Assembly (NCBI RefSeq): GCF_958445495.1
Contig: NZ_CAUCSQ010000038.1
Span: forward strand, 1-40,651
From: an uncultured Bacteroides sp.
GTDB lineage: Bacteria; Bacteroidota; Bacteroidia; Bacteroidales; Bacteroidaceae
Reading direction: 5' to 3'
Length of the DNA stretch: 40,651 nucleotides
Below are positions 13,922 through 23,869 of this stretch, one piece after another. Every line of letters begins with the position of its first letter. The stretch's first letter is position 1. Under the pieces are notes generated by a model. The model saw only the letters and a program-made list of their open reading frames with translations. It was not told where the DNA came from and searched no databases. Both the position numbers and the translations under genes were made by a program.

Positions 13922-16891
13922 ATGAAGGAAAAATTAGCGCTGTTATTGGGATGCTTATTCTTAGGTATCGGATTGATAACAGCTCAAACGCAGAAAATTA
14001 CAGGGGTCGTTATTTCCGAAGATGACAAACAGCCTGTCGTAGGAGCTTCTATTGTAGTAAAAGGGACCGCTTTGGGAACTATTACAGACGTAAACGGTCA
14101 CTTTACCTTATTGAATGTACCGGCTTCCGTAAAGACGTTGCAGATTTCCTATATCGGCATGAAGACCGAAGTAGTACCGGTGAAGCCCTCTATCAAAGTC
14201 ATTTTGAAATCAGATTCGCAATTGGTGGACGAAGTGGTAGTGGTAGGTTACGGTTCTGCCAGAAAACTGGGTTCGGTGGTCGGTTCGGTCACCACTGTGG
14301 GCAGTGAAAAAATAGCGAACAAACCGGCTGCCAATGCCGGCGATGCCTTGCAAGGGCAAATCGCCGGTTTGCAGGTGTTTACTCCGAGCGGGGAACCCAG
14401 CGAAACCGTAGTCATGAGGCTGCGCGGCGTCAGTTCCATCAATTCAAATACGGAACCTTTATTTATATTGGACGGCTCGCCCATCTCTTCCGGGGCGTTT
14501 ACGATGCTGAATCCCAATGACATTGAAAGCATGACGGTGTTGAAAGACGCTTCTTCTACCGCTATTTACGGTTCGCGCGCCGCCAACGGGGTCGTGATAA
14601 TGACCAGTAAAAAAGGCAAGAGGGGGCAGAAAGCGCGTGTATCGCTCAATGCGTTGTACGGTTGGTCGAGAATAACCGGAGACAACATCGACATGATGAA
14701 TGCCGAACAGTGGTTGAATTTCCAGGAGATACTGGACCCCGGAAAAGCGTATGACGATGCTTTCCAAAAGAGAAAGAGCTTTTATGTGGACAACGGGATT
14801 TCAACGGATTGGGCGGATGTCTTTTTCGGAGATGCGAAACCTACCCAGCAGTATGACATCAATGTCGTGGGAGGAACGGAAAGCATCAATTATTATATCT
14901 CTTTCGGGCATTACGATACCGACGGAATCATGGATGATTCTTCCATGCGCCGCGAAACCTTGCGCAGCAATGTGGAAGTGAAAGTCACGGACTGGCTGAA
15001 AGCGGGAATCAATATGAACCTTTCTTATAAAAAATACCGCACCACGGCATTCAGTACGGACCTCAACAACGTTTACAATAAGGCATACGCCGCACGCATG
15101 TACCGTCCCGACCAGGCGGCCAATGAAATACTGACGGATGCGGAAGGCAATTTCACCGGTTACGGCAAACGCCTGAATTATCTGGAGGATATGGGATATT
15201 ATAATCCTTATTATCTGTCGGAGTTACAGCCGAACAACCGCAGTACGATACGTGTCAACGGCAATACGTTCTTTAATATTAATCCCATAAAAGGCTTGAA
15301 TATACGCGCTTCCCAGGCTGTGGACGCCTTTGACTACCGCAATTCCCATAAAGCATATCCGATAGGCCCGTTTGAAGGCGCGGGAGCGGCTACGGAATCT
15401 TTTGAACGCTACTATTCGTTCACTTACACCAATACCGCCGAATATAAGTTCAGCCTCGATAAGCTTCACCGTTTCACGGTATTGGCGGGACAGGAATCCA
15501 TTATAACCAAAAATGAGAATTTCTCGGCGAATTCAAAGAAAATGGTGGATGCGCGGATGATGCTGATGACGTCGGGTGCGGAATCGGAAGTGCCTGCCCA
15601 CTCCATGTATAAAAAAGTATTCAACTCTTATTTCGCTACCGTCAGTTATAGTTACGACGACCGTTATTACGTCGACCTGGCGGGCAGGCGCGACGGTTCT
15701 TCCCTGTTTGCGAAGAATAACCAATGGGCCAATTTCTACTCGGTCGGAGCCATGTGGAACATGAGAAAGGAAACTTTCCTGCAAAACGTGTCGTGGCTGG
15801 ATGCCCTGCAATTGAAGGTAAGTTACGGCACGACGGGTAATTCCGGCATCACTCCTTACAATGCTCTGGCATTGGTAGGTTCCGGCTTGAAATACAACGG
15901 GCAACCGGGAATTGCGCCTACGACCGTTGGCAACGACGATTTGACATGGGAGAGCATGAAGACGCTGAATGTGGGTGTCAGCGCGAAAATATTCAATCGT
16001 TTTTCCATAGATTTTGAATTTTACAACCGCCATACGGAAGACATGCTGATGGCTTATCCGCTTTCTTATACGACGGGGCATAGTAACAGCGTGGAAAATG
16101 TGGCGAGCATGCGCAACCGGGGTTTCGACTTGACTTTGGGGGCGGATGTGCTGAAAATAAAAGATTTCCTCTGGAGCGTGTCCGGCAATCTGAACTACAA
16201 TAAAAATGAGATTACCAAGCTGTTCAACGGGTTGGATGAATACACGCTTCCCGCTACTGGGCTGAAAATGCAGGTCGGCAAGCCGTGGGGGGAATACTAT
16301 TACGTGAGATGGGCGGGAGTAGACCCGCGCGACGGTTACAATATGTGGTATGACAAGAACGGCAACCTGACAAAGAAATATTCGGAAGACGATGCGGTGT
16401 TTGTCGGCAAGCAACGCTATGCGCCGTGGTCGGGAGGATTCGGCACGCAGTTGAGTTGGAAGGGGATTTCCGTCAGCGCGGACTTTTCGTTCATACTGGG
16501 GCAGTATATGATGAACAACGAGCGTTACTTCACGGAAAATCCCACCTTTGCCGGCTCTGACAACCAGACGACGGAGATGCTTACCATGTGGCAGAAGCCG
16601 GGTGATATAACCAAGATTGCTATTCCGGATTCGCCGGTGCAGTTTGATTCCCACCTGTTGGAGAACGCTTCGTTCATGCGTATGAAAAACATCACTGTCG
16701 GATATGCTTTTCCTGCCAAATGGATTCAAAAGACCGGGGTGCTCAGCAGCGCAAGGGTCTATTTCGTAGGGCGTAACCTGCTTACGGTAACCAAATACAA
16801 AGGATACGACCCGGAGGTGGACAGTAATGTCCAGTTGGGCAACTATCCCAATACCAAACAGTATTCTTTCGGTGTCGAACTAACTTTCTAA
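13922..16891 (+). CDS. SusC/RagA-family TonB-linked outer-membrane transporter
   Basis: A 989-residue TonB-dependent barrel that, with its SusD partner, imports a bulky ligand across the outer membrane. The signal peptide ends ITA-Q (about 21). A carboxypeptidase-regulatory-like domain follows (about 25-97, GVVISEDDKQPVVGASIVVKGT), then the TonB box region DEVVVVGYG (103-111) and a plug with LRGVSSIN and YGSRAANGVVIMTSKKG (216-232). The long barrel ends YSFGVELTF. No N-terminal anti-sigma-interacting STN domain is present, so regulation by a FecR/ECF pair is unlikely. It begins a same-strand run of eleven genes; susD starts 19 bp after its stop. Ligand unknown: no carbohydrate-active enzyme is encoded nearby, and the RagA-like context favours peptides or proteins. 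Confidence 0.95.
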   Translation: MKEKLALLLGCLFLGIGLITAQTQKITGVVISEDDKQPVVGASIVVKGTALGTITDVNGHFTLLNVPASVKTLQISYIGMKTEVVPVKPSIKVILKSDSQLVDEVVVVGYGSARKLGSVVGSVTTVGSEKIANKPAANAGDALQGQIAGLQVFTPSGEPSETVVMRLRGVSSINSNTEPLFILDGSPISSGAFTMLNPNDIESMTVLKDASSTAIYGSRAANGVVIMTSKKGKRGQKARVSLNALYGWSRITGDNIDMMNAEQWLNFQEILDPGKAYDDAFQKRKSFYVDNGISTDWADVFFGDAKPTQQYDINVVGGTESINYYISFGHYDTDGIMDDSSMRRETLRSNVEVKVTDWLKAGINMNLSYKKYRTTAFSTDLNNVYNKAYAARMYRPDQAANEILTDAEGNFTGYGKRLNYLEDMGYYNPYYLSELQPNNRSTIRVNGNTFFNINPIKGLNIRASQAVDAFDYRNSHKAYPIGPFEGAGAATESFERYYSFTYTNTAEYKFSLDKLHRFTVLAGQESIITKNENFSANSKKMVDARMMLMTSGAESEVPAHSMYKKVFNSYFATVSYSYDDRYYVDLAGRRDGSSLFAKNNQWANFYSVGAMWNMRKETFLQNVSWLDALQLKVSYGTTGNSGITPYNALALVGSGLKYNGQPGIAPTTVGNDDLTWESMKTLNVGVSAKIFNRFSIDFEFYNRHTEDMLMAYPLSYTTGHSNSVENVASMRNRGFDLTLGADVLKIKDFLWSVSGNLNYNKNEITKLFNGLDEYTLPATGLKMQVGKPWGEYYYVRWAGVDPRDGYNMWYDKNGNLTKKYSEDDAVFVGKQRYAPWSGGFGTQLSWKGISVSADFSFILGQYMMNNERYFTENPTFAGSDNQTTEMLTMWQKPGDITKIAIPDSPVQFDSHLLENASFMRMKNITVGYAFPAKWIQKTGVLSSARVYFVGRNLLTVTKYKGYDPEVDSNVQLGNYPNTKQYSFGVELTF

Positions 16892-16910
16892 AACATAAAG
16901 TACGGAATAT

Positions 16911-18494
16911 ATGAAGAGATTATCTATTATAGCATTGATGGCGGGAACGTTCGGAGTGGTTTCCTGTGATATGGATTTGATGCCTTATGATTCCATTCCG
17001 ACGGAAAAAGCACTGACGACTATTGTCGGTTTTGAGGAAGCCCGCACGGGCATTTACTCCGCATACACCGGGCTGGCGGGGGGAAGTTACGTGCTTGTGC
17101 CGGAAATCCAGGCGGACGCCTTTAATGCAGTGGCGGACTTTTCCAATACATACGGTGAGATATACCGCTGGATGTTTGAGAGCACCCATTCCAACATAGA
17201 AGCCATTTGGGCGAATTGTTACGGCGCTATCGGCCGTGCGAATTTCTTTATCGACGGCGTGCAGAAAATAGAGGAGAATCCGGACGTGGAACTGACGGAC
17301 GTACAGAAGCAGCAGATTAACGTGTATGAGGGAGAAGCCTATTTCACGCGCGCCTATTGCTATTTTTACCTGACTACCCTGTTCTGCCGCGATTACGACC
17401 CCGCTACCGCCGCTTCTACGCCCGGACTTCCGATTCAGATAAAGTACGAACCGAAAATGACGGCCGGCCAATATCCGGGGCGTTCTTCGCTGAAAGACAC
17501 TTACCGGCAGATATTGGACGACCTTGAAGAAGCCGATGTGCGGATTGAAACGGCGCGAAACGGCATTGTAGATTATGACAGGTATATCAACAGCGCTTAT
17601 GTGGCGGTGAATACGGCGCCTAAGAATGGCGGGAATTACATAACGGTAGATGTGGTGAAGGCGCTGAAAGCGCGCGTCGCCTTGCAGATGGACGATTATG
17701 AAAAGGCGGCGGAATATGCGGGCAGCCTGGTTAATTCGAAAAAATACCCGTTGATGAATACGGAGGAGGATTTTAGGAAAATCTGGAAAGATGACGGAGG
17801 CACGGAGACCATCTGGCAAATTGCCATGACCAGCGCGAATGATGCCGGTGTGCCGCTGGGCACTATGTTTATAGGATATCCGACAACCCAGAAAGATTAT
17901 ATCCCCACTCAGACTCTCGTCGATTTGTATGCGGCGGAAGATATCCGCCTCGCCGTTTATTTCGGCAAGTATCACCTGGCAGTGTCTTCCGGTAACGCCG
18001 CGGACATTTATTTCTTCAATAAATATCCGGGCAACGACTATTACAATGCGTTGGGCAGTGCGACAAGGTATCTGAACCAGCCCAAACCGTTCCGCATCGC
18101 CGAAATGTACCTGATTGCAGCGGAAGCGAATGCAAGGATAGGGACTTCCGCGAGTGTGGAAAAAGGGAAAGAAGCGATTAATGATTTGAAGAAAGCGCGT
18201 ATTCCGGGATTTACGGAAGGAACGTATGACAAAGAATCTTTGCTGAATGAGGTGATGAATGAACGGGAACGGGAGCTGGTGGGCGAAGGTTACCGGCTGA
18301 TGGACCTGAAACGTTGGGGAAGGGGAGTGACACGCGGAAAAGCGCAGAGCGCCGGTCTGATACTCTTTCCCGGACAGGCTACGACTGACGGGCTGGACAG
18401 GCCCGCCGACGACCACCGGATGGTGTGGCCGATTCCCAAAGCGGAAATGGACGCGAACCCGCAGCTTGCCGGGCAGCAGAATCCGGGATACTGA
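16911..18494 (+). CDS. SusD/RagB-family surface lipoprotein
   Basis: A 527-residue lid partner of the SusC-like transporter. The signal peptide ends VVSC (Cys19), followed by the usual DMDLMPYDSIPTEKAL. The GEAYFTRAYCYFYLTTLF helix near 140-157 and the C-terminal NERERELVGEGYRLMDLKRWG block are family hallmarks. The C-terminus has PIPKAEMDANPQLAGQNPGY-like sequence. It binds ligand outside the cell and closes the SusC barrel. It is co-transcribed with the transporter. The ligand cannot be deduced. Confidence 0.95.
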   Translation: MKRLSIIALMAGTFGVVSCDMDLMPYDSIPTEKALTTIVGFEEARTGIYSAYTGLAGGSYVLVPEIQADAFNAVADFSNTYGEIYRWMFESTHSNIEAIWANCYGAIGRANFFIDGVQKIEENPDVELTDVQKQQINVYEGEAYFTRAYCYFYLTTLFCRDYDPATAASTPGLPIQIKYEPKMTAGQYPGRSSLKDTYRQILDDLEEADVRIETARNGIVDYDRYINSAYVAVNTAPKNGGNYITVDVVKALKARVALQMDDYEKAAEYAGSLVNSKKYPLMNTEEDFRKIWKDDGGTETIWQIAMTSANDAGVPLGTMFIGYPTTQKDYIPTQTLVDLYAAEDIRLAVYFGKYHLAVSSGNAADIYFFNKYPGNDYYNALGSATRYLNQPKPFRIAEMYLIAAEANARIGTSASVEKGKEAINDLKKARIPGFTEGTYDKESLLNEVMNERERELVGEGYRLMDLKRWGRGVTRGKAQSAGLILFPGQATTDGLDRPADDHRMVWPIPKAEMDANPQLAGQQNPGY

Positions 18495-18533
18495 TAAAAC
18501 TGAATAATGTTAATCACAAAAGACTTGAGTAAA

Positions 18534-19430
18534 ATGAGAAATCTGAAAATATATGCGCTTTTCCTGTGTACAGCCGCTATGACGGCATGTTCTTCCGACG
18601 ATGAAGAGACGTTCAACACGGGAGCGGCTACGGTGAACTTTCAGGAGACCTCCATGACGGTGAAAGAATCCGCCGGCCTGTGTACGGTTCCTGTCGTGGT
18701 GACAGGCGAACACAACGGGAATATCCGCGTGACAATCGGGCTGGAAAACAAAAATGCCGTAGAAGATGAAAATTACATCATTACCGTAAAGACGCTTGTC
18801 ATTCCTGCCGGGCAGGAGACGGCGAATTTCGAGTTCCGGACGGTGGATGACGAACTGGTGAACGACGACCGTTCTTTCAACATCGTCATAACCGATGTCC
18901 GGGGAGCGGAGGCCGGTACGAAGAACCGGCTGGCGGTCACTATCAAAGACAATGATTCCAACCTGTATGAGACGTTTGCCGGGACATGGGTATTCACCGG
19001 GACGGCTTCGGCTGTCAAGGTTTCCAATGTCAAAGTGAGTTTCTCCGTGAAAGTGGTTACGGCGGCCGAAGGCACGGAAGCGTTCGGCAACTACCTGGTA
19101 TGCACGAATGAATCCGGTTTTGACCCGGACAATGATATTCCCTGGCAGTTTAGCTGGAGGCTGAAATACGAATACGACTCGGCTACGCAAAAGGTTTCCT
19201 TGTCCATCGTGTCGGGGGAAGACGTAGCGGCGAACGGTCCCTATACCGTCCGTTTCAGGCGGCTGTCTCTGGACGGGAGCACTTCTGTGTTTTATCACGG
19301 CGAATACGATGCCGGGACGAAGGCCATAACGTTTGAAAATGCCAATCTGGTGGGCGACCTTTATAAAGACGGGGTTATCCAGATTCAGAAATTCAGGCTG
19401 TTCGGCTGTAAGATGGAACGTATCAGATAA
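18534..19430 (+). CDS. lipoprotein with Calx-beta-like domain
   Basis: A 298-residue lipoprotein from the ATG at 18534; a longer frame from 18507 would spoil the signal peptide. The lipobox is MTAC (Cys19), followed by SSDDEE, an acidic surface-export signal. A Calx-beta-like module lies at about 30-125 (VNFQETSMTVKESAG, then DENYIITVKTLVIPAGQET and DDELVNDDRSFNIVITDV). The second half is beta-rich with FAGTWVFTGTASAV, like lipocalin-type C-terminal domains of SusD-adjacent proteins. Its position right after susD suggests a ligand-binding accessory, in the place of SusE/F. Function inferred only from position. Confidence 0.75.
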   Translation: MRNLKIYALFLCTAAMTACSSDDEETFNTGAATVNFQETSMTVKESAGLCTVPVVVTGEHNGNIRVTIGLENKNAVEDENYIITVKTLVIPAGQETANFEFRTVDDELVNDDRSFNIVITDVRGAEAGTKNRLAVTIKDNDSNLYETFAGTWVFTGTASAVKVSNVKVSFSVKVVTAAEGTEAFGNYLVCTNESGFDPDNDIPWQFSWRLKYEYDSATQKVSLSIVSGEDVAANGPYTVRFRRLSLDGSTSVFYHGEYDAGTKAITFENANLVGDLYKDGVIQIQKFRLFGCKMERIR

Positions 19431-19463
19431 ACAGGATTATTAACCAAACTAACGAATGTATTT

Positions 19464-19952
19464 ATGAAAGCATTAATTGTCAGCATTGCATTTTTATTTG
19501 TGGCCTTTACTTGTATGATGGCACAGATTCCTTCCGTAAAGGTGGAAGACTCTAAAGGCGCGCAATTCAACACTTCTTCTTTGATAAATCATAAGACCCC
19601 TATGATTATTTCTTTTTGGGCTACCACCTGCAAGCCGTGTATCCGCGAGCTTGACGCCATCAACGAACAGATGCCCGACTGGCTGGGAGAAGCGGAATTC
19701 CGCGTGGTGGCGGTGTCTACGGACGACAGCCGTTCCACCGCCAAGGCGCGCTCGATGGCGGAAGGGCACGGATGGGACGATTTTGTCATGCTGTACGATA
19801 AGAACCAGGAGTTTATGCGTGCCATGAACGTCAGCCTGACACCGCAGGTCTTTGTGGTGGATGTCGACGGCAAAATAGTCTATTCGCATACCGGTTATGC
19901 TCCGGGAAGCGAACGGGAACTGTTGAAAGCGATTCAGAAACTGCAGAAATAA
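19464..19952 (+). CDS. TlpA-like periplasmic thioredoxin
   Basis: A 162-residue exported thiol-disulfide protein. The signal peptide ends MMA-Q (about 20). The thioredoxin fold carries WATTCKPC with Cys56 and Cys59, and a cis-Pro loop SLTPQVFVVD follows near 130. The CKPC site resembles reducing TlpA/ResA family members. There is no second transmembrane segment, so it is soluble or loosely attached in the periplasm. Its placement between susD-type genes and three Omp28-like CxxC lipoproteins suggests it keeps their cysteines reduced, or exchanges disulfides with them. That is inference from context. Confidence 0.88.
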   Translation: MKALIVSIAFLFVAFTCMMAQIPSVKVEDSKGAQFNTSSLINHKTPMIISFWATTCKPCIRELDAINEQMPDWLGEAEFRVVAVSTDDSRSTAKARSMAEGHGWDDFVMLYDKNQEFMRAMNVSLTPQVFVVDVDGKIVYSHTGYAPGSERELLKAIQKLQK

Positions 19953-19984
19953 GTCTGCCATTATTCATTGATAAACGCAATAAC

Positions 19985-21589
19985 ATGACTGGGAAAAGTT
20001 TTCAGATGTTGGCTTTGCTGGTATTGCTGCCAGGCGCGGCCGGTGCACAGGCGGATGGCAAGAACGGGTATCTGACCGGGAGTTTTGAGACGAATACCAT
20101 TTACTACAAGAATGACAGTAAGGCGGATTCCAAATCTCCGGAAGACCATTTCGGCTCCAACAATTATCTCAAACTGGATTATTACCGGGGCAAGTTTGCC
20201 GCAGGCGTGCAACTGGAAGCCTACGAGCCGGTATTGGCGGGCTATCCGACGGAACTGGAAAAGGCTAAATTAACCAATTACTATGTGTCCTGGGCGGACA
20301 AGGATTTTTCCGTAACGGCGGGGACTTTTTACGAGCAGTTCGGCAGCGGGCTTTTGTTCCGCAGTTGGGAAGACCGCATGCTGGGGCTGAACAATGCGTT
20401 GATGGGGGCCCGTTTTGCCTATAATTATAAAAACATCGTAGGAGTGAAGGCTGTCTGGGGGACTCCGCGCTTCGGCATGGAATTTTCCGATACGCAGGTG
20501 CGCGGCATGGATGTCAGCTTTTCCTTGTCCGGCTTGCTGCATTGGGAAAAAACGGCGTTGAGTATCGAAGGGTCCGCTTTGAACCGTTACGAGAAGATTA
20601 ACGTCGATTTGAGCGAAGAGGGAGGGAAACCTTATTCAAACGGTTTTTCGGGAAGAGTGAACTTCGAACGTTCCGGCTTCGTGGCGAAAGGGGAGTATGT
20701 AGACGGAGGCGATAAATATTACAACTTTATCCACGACGACAAGGTTTATGCGAAGAAACGCGGGAACGCCCAATTGCTGGAGCTGGGATATAACGGCAAC
20801 GGGCTCGGCGTCAATCTGACGGGACGGCGCCTGGAGTGGATGAACAGCGAGATTATAACGGGCAGCGGTTCTACCTCGAACCTGTTGAATTATGTACCTG
20901 CCATGTGTACCCAATATACGTATATGCTGACGAACCTGCATCCCTATACTCCCAATGTGGGAATGATTATGAACTCGATTAGCGGTGAGATGGGAGGCCA
21001 ACTGGATGTGTTCTACCATTTCAAGAGAGGAACCGCCATCGGGGGCAAACGCGGGTTGAAATTGCATGCCAATTTTTCTACCTATTATGCGTTGGACAAA
21101 GAAGGGACGGCGCATGCGGGCAACCTGTTGTTCCGTGATTTGAATGTCGATGTGGAAAAGCAGTGGACAAAGGCGTTCAAGATGAATCTGCTGTATTCCG
21201 TCCAGGAGTATAATCCCGGTTACGGGAAGAATAAAACGACTCACCTGTCGAATATATTCGTCGCGGACTTGCAGTATAAGTTCACCCCGGACTTTTCAAC
21301 CCGCATGGAATTGCAATACCTGACAACGCAGGAAGACCAGAAGGATTGGATGGCGGCGTTGCTGGAACTGAATTTCGCCCCTTCCTGGAGTATTTACGGG
21401 AGCGATATGTACAATCACGGCAAAAACAAGATACATTATTACAATGTAGGCGCCAGTTATGCCAAGTCACGTACGCGCATCGCTTTGAGCTACGGTCGCA
21501 ACAAAGACGGCTATGTCTGTTCCGGCGGCGTTTGCCGCACGATACCCAAATATACGGGAGCGAATCTTACCGTCACCACTTCTTTCTAG
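19985..21589 (+). CDS. DUF6029-like outer-membrane barrel
   Basis: A 534-residue protein with a signal peptide (…LLPGAAGAQ, cleavage near 21) and a long series of amphipathic strands ending NLTVTTSF with C-terminal Phe. Blocks such as GTFYEQFGSGLLFRSWEDRMLG near 117-138 and LSNIFVADLQYKF are, as I recall, features of the DUF6029 family. It is predicted to sit in the outer membrane. It begins 32 bp after the thioredoxin-like gene. DUF6029 genes often accompany Omp28-type lipoproteins, which agrees with the next three genes. No transport substrate is known. Confidence 0.75.
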   Translation: MTGKSFQMLALLVLLPGAAGAQADGKNGYLTGSFETNTIYYKNDSKADSKSPEDHFGSNNYLKLDYYRGKFAAGVQLEAYEPVLAGYPTELEKAKLTNYYVSWADKDFSVTAGTFYEQFGSGLLFRSWEDRMLGLNNALMGARFAYNYKNIVGVKAVWGTPRFGMEFSDTQVRGMDVSFSLSGLLHWEKTALSIEGSALNRYEKINVDLSEEGGKPYSNGFSGRVNFERSGFVAKGEYVDGGDKYYNFIHDDKVYAKKRGNAQLLELGYNGNGLGVNLTGRRLEWMNSEIITGSGSTSNLLNYVPAMCTQYTYMLTNLHPYTPNVGMIMNSISGEMGGQLDVFYHFKRGTAIGGKRGLKLHANFSTYYALDKEGTAHAGNLLFRDLNVDVEKQWTKAFKMNLLYSVQEYNPGYGKNKTTHLSNIFVADLQYKFTPDFSTRMELQYLTTQEDQKDWMAALLELNFAPSWSIYGSDMYNHGKNKIHYYNVGASYAKSRTRIALSYGRNKDGYVCSGGVCRTIPKYTGANLTVTTSF

Positions 21590-21632
21590 GTCCCGGTAAT
21601 TTCAGAATTTATTAATTGATAGAAATAGAATT

Positions 21633-22736
21633 ATGAGAAAGTTTCCAATGTTTTTTGTTTTCAGCCTGTTGTGTCTATGCGGATGCTTTATGGCATGTAG
21701 CGGTTCGTCCGACGGAGGTGATGAACCTGATTTTCCGGATAATGGAGAGGTGAAGGGACCGATTACCCTGTCTGTGGATAAAGCTAAAATCGAAGCCGAC
21801 GGGACGGATATGGCGACCTTTACGGTGACGGACGCCAACGGGAAAAAACTGACGGTTGCCGAATATTTGAAGAATGTGTATTTTGAGGATACCAGCACCG
21901 GCGATTATCTGGAGCGAAGGACCAATACCTTTACGGCGGTCGAGAACGGCGTACACCGTTTCAAGGCCTATTACCTGGACTGGGAGTCGGAGGAAGTGAC
22001 CGTGACCGCACAGAACCGGAAAGACTATGAAATGTTTTATCGCAAAATCGCCGTGTTCAAAATGACCGGGACCTGGTGCACTTATTGTCCGGCAATGACC
22101 GCTTCCCTGAAAAAAGTGGAGGAAATGCTGCCGGGACGCATGATAAAGATGGCTTTCCATGCTTCCAGCAGTTCGTCTACCGACCCTTTCCATCTTTCGC
22201 AGACGACTACAATCATGTCCCGTTTCGGAGCGAACGGTTTTCCTACCTGCATTTATGATTTGAAAGAGATGTCTGCCGACAGGAATGTCAGCGCTATCAA
22301 GAATATACTGGCGGAACATATCAGGAAGTATCCGGCCACCTGTGGCATCAAGGTAAACGCCTCTTATGATGCGGGCAAGGAAGAAGTTACGGTGAATGCC
22401 GCGCTGAAATCGAGCAAAGGGGGAGAGTACGACCTTGTTTATGTATTGGTGACCGACGGGCTGACGGCTGCCGGCGGCAATGAAACGTCTTACGACTATA
22501 CGGTCAGGGCCATTTCTTCGAATTTCCTGGCTATGTCCACAGACAGAAGGTTCACGGTGGATGCCAATCAGGAACATACGTCCGGCGCGTTCACTGTTTC
22601 CAATGCCGCAGGACTGAATTCCGCGACTTCCCGGATAGTGGTTTATGCATTGCGTATGGTAGACGGCGCGTATATGGTGGACAATATTACGGAATGCCCT
22701 GTCGAAGGAAGTGTGGATTACATCTATAATGAATAA
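21633..22736 (+). CDS. Omp28-like lipoprotein 1 (CTYC)
   Basis: A 367-residue lipoprotein. The lipobox is FMAC (Cys22), then SGSSDGGDEPD. An Ig-like domain lies at about 43-127 (ITLSVDKAKIEADGTDMATFTV). An Omp28-type thioredoxin-like domain follows with TGTWCTYCP (Cys149, Cys152) and the MAFH strand. The C-terminal domain ends ITECPVEGSVDYIYNE. The CxxC is placed as in a thioredoxin active site, so redox activity at the cell surface is possible, though Omp28 function is not settled. First of three tandem paralogues; its stop overlaps the region of the next start. Confidence 0.85.
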   Translation: MRKFPMFFVFSLLCLCGCFMACSGSSDGGDEPDFPDNGEVKGPITLSVDKAKIEADGTDMATFTVTDANGKKLTVAEYLKNVYFEDTSTGDYLERRTNTFTAVENGVHRFKAYYLDWESEEVTVTAQNRKDYEMFYRKIAVFKMTGTWCTYCPAMTASLKKVEEMLPGRMIKMAFHASSSSSTDPFHLSQTTTIMSRFGANGFPTCIYDLKEMSADRNVSAIKNILAEHIRKYPATCGIKVNASYDAGKEEVTVNAALKSSKGGEYDLVYVLVTDGLTAAGGNETSYDYTVRAISSNFLAMSTDRRFTVDANQEHTSGAFTVSNAAGLNSATSRIVVYALRMVDGAYMVDNITECPVEGSVDYIYNE

Positions 22737-22740
22737 GCTC

Positions 22741-23859
22741 ATGAAAAAATTGTATCCGGCAAGATTACTGACGGTAGTTTCCTGTTGTTTCCTGATGCTG
22801 TCATCCTGTTCCGGCAGTTCGGAAGAAGGAGATACCGGCGGAACGGACGACGGCATCCTGCGCATTGCGGCGGATAAGACGGAGATACTGGCAGACGGCG
22901 TGGAAAAGGTGACTTTCACGGTCAGGCTGGGAACCAGGGACGTGAGCGGTGAAAGCACGATGAACCTGGTTCTGGTGAAACAGTCGGGAGAGGAGAAACT
23001 GGACTACGGGGTTCGTGTGTTCAGTACTTCGGTGGCAGGCTCTTATACGTTCAAGGCGCGGTATTACGAAGGCGGTGCCATGTATAGCGAAAATGAGATT
23101 ACGGTGACGGCGAAACCGGTTACCGGCGGCGCCAGTTATTACCATAAAATGCTGGGCATGCAGTTCACGTCGGTCGGATGCCAGGCTTGCCCGATGCTTA
23201 GCGCCACCTTGAAATCTATCCAGGCGGAGTTGCCGGGACGGTTGGCGGTGGCTTCTTTCCACATGAATTTCGGAAATGTGGCAGACCCTATGAGTATCGC
23301 GGCTACTAACAGTTACCGGACTAATGTATTGGGCAATTTCTCCGGATTACCCCGCTTCTTTTATAATCTGCGTAAAGGCACGCTGGAAATGATTAGCGTG
23401 AAAAGCCAGATTGAAGGGGAACTGGAAAATGAACTGCGGAATTATCCGGCATCCTGCGGGGTTGCCATAGAGTCGGTTTACGATTCGTCTTCGCGGACTC
23501 TGTCTCTTACGGCGAAACTTACTTCGAACGTGACAAACACGTACCGTTGCCTGATTTATCTGGTGGAAGACGGCATCAGGTATTTCCAGATGAACGGGGA
23601 CGACAATTACGTGCACAATAATGTGGTGAGGGCGGTTGTCTCCACTTCATTGAACGGTGACCGGTTCAGTAGTGAGGTACAGGCGGGACAGGAAATTACG
23701 ATGAAGCGTTCCTGCCAGTTGGCGGAGGAGTGGAATAGCGATAATATGCGCATCATCGTTTCGATGCTGACTACGCTGGACGGAGGAAAGACTTATACAT
23801 GCAACAACGTGAACGAGTGCAAGCTGGGAGAATCTGCCGGCTACTTGTATAACGAATAA
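22741..23859 (+). CDS. Omp28-like lipoprotein 2 (CQAC)
   Basis: A 372-residue paralogue of the preceding gene. I chose the ATG at 22741 (MKKLYPARLL, lipobox LSSC, Cys23). An ATG at 22729 in frame, overlapping the previous stop, would add four residues. It has an Ig-like domain with ADKTEILADGVEKVTFTV, then the thioredoxin-like domain with VGCQACP (Cys147, Cys150), where the usual Trp before the first Cys is Gly. The C-terminal motif is NVNECKLGESAGYLYNE. The loss of Trp suggests changed redox behaviour relative to its neighbours. It is tightly coupled to the genes on both sides. Confidence 0.83.
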   Translation: MKKLYPARLLTVVSCCFLMLSSCSGSSEEGDTGGTDDGILRIAADKTEILADGVEKVTFTVRLGTRDVSGESTMNLVLVKQSGEEKLDYGVRVFSTSVAGSYTFKARYYEGGAMYSENEITVTAKPVTGGASYYHKMLGMQFTSVGCQACPMLSATLKSIQAELPGRLAVASFHMNFGNVADPMSIAATNSYRTNVLGNFSGLPRFFYNLRKGTLEMISVKSQIEGELENELRNYPASCGVAIESVYDSSSRTLSLTAKLTSNVTNTYRCLIYLVEDGIRYFQMNGDDNYVHNNVVRAVVSTSLNGDRFSSEVQAGQEITMKRSCQLAEEWNSDNMRIIVSMLTTLDGGKTYTCNNVNECKLGESAGYLYNE

Positions 23860-23869
23860 AAAGGACGAT

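Noticed and set aside
15533..16729. 398-codon minus-strand frame across susC
   Set aside because: Shadow of the SusC barrel region; no signal, domain or promoter.
16920..18416. 498-codon minus-strand frame across susD
   Set aside because: Long only because of the codon bias of susD on the other strand; rich in His/Arg and without any domain.
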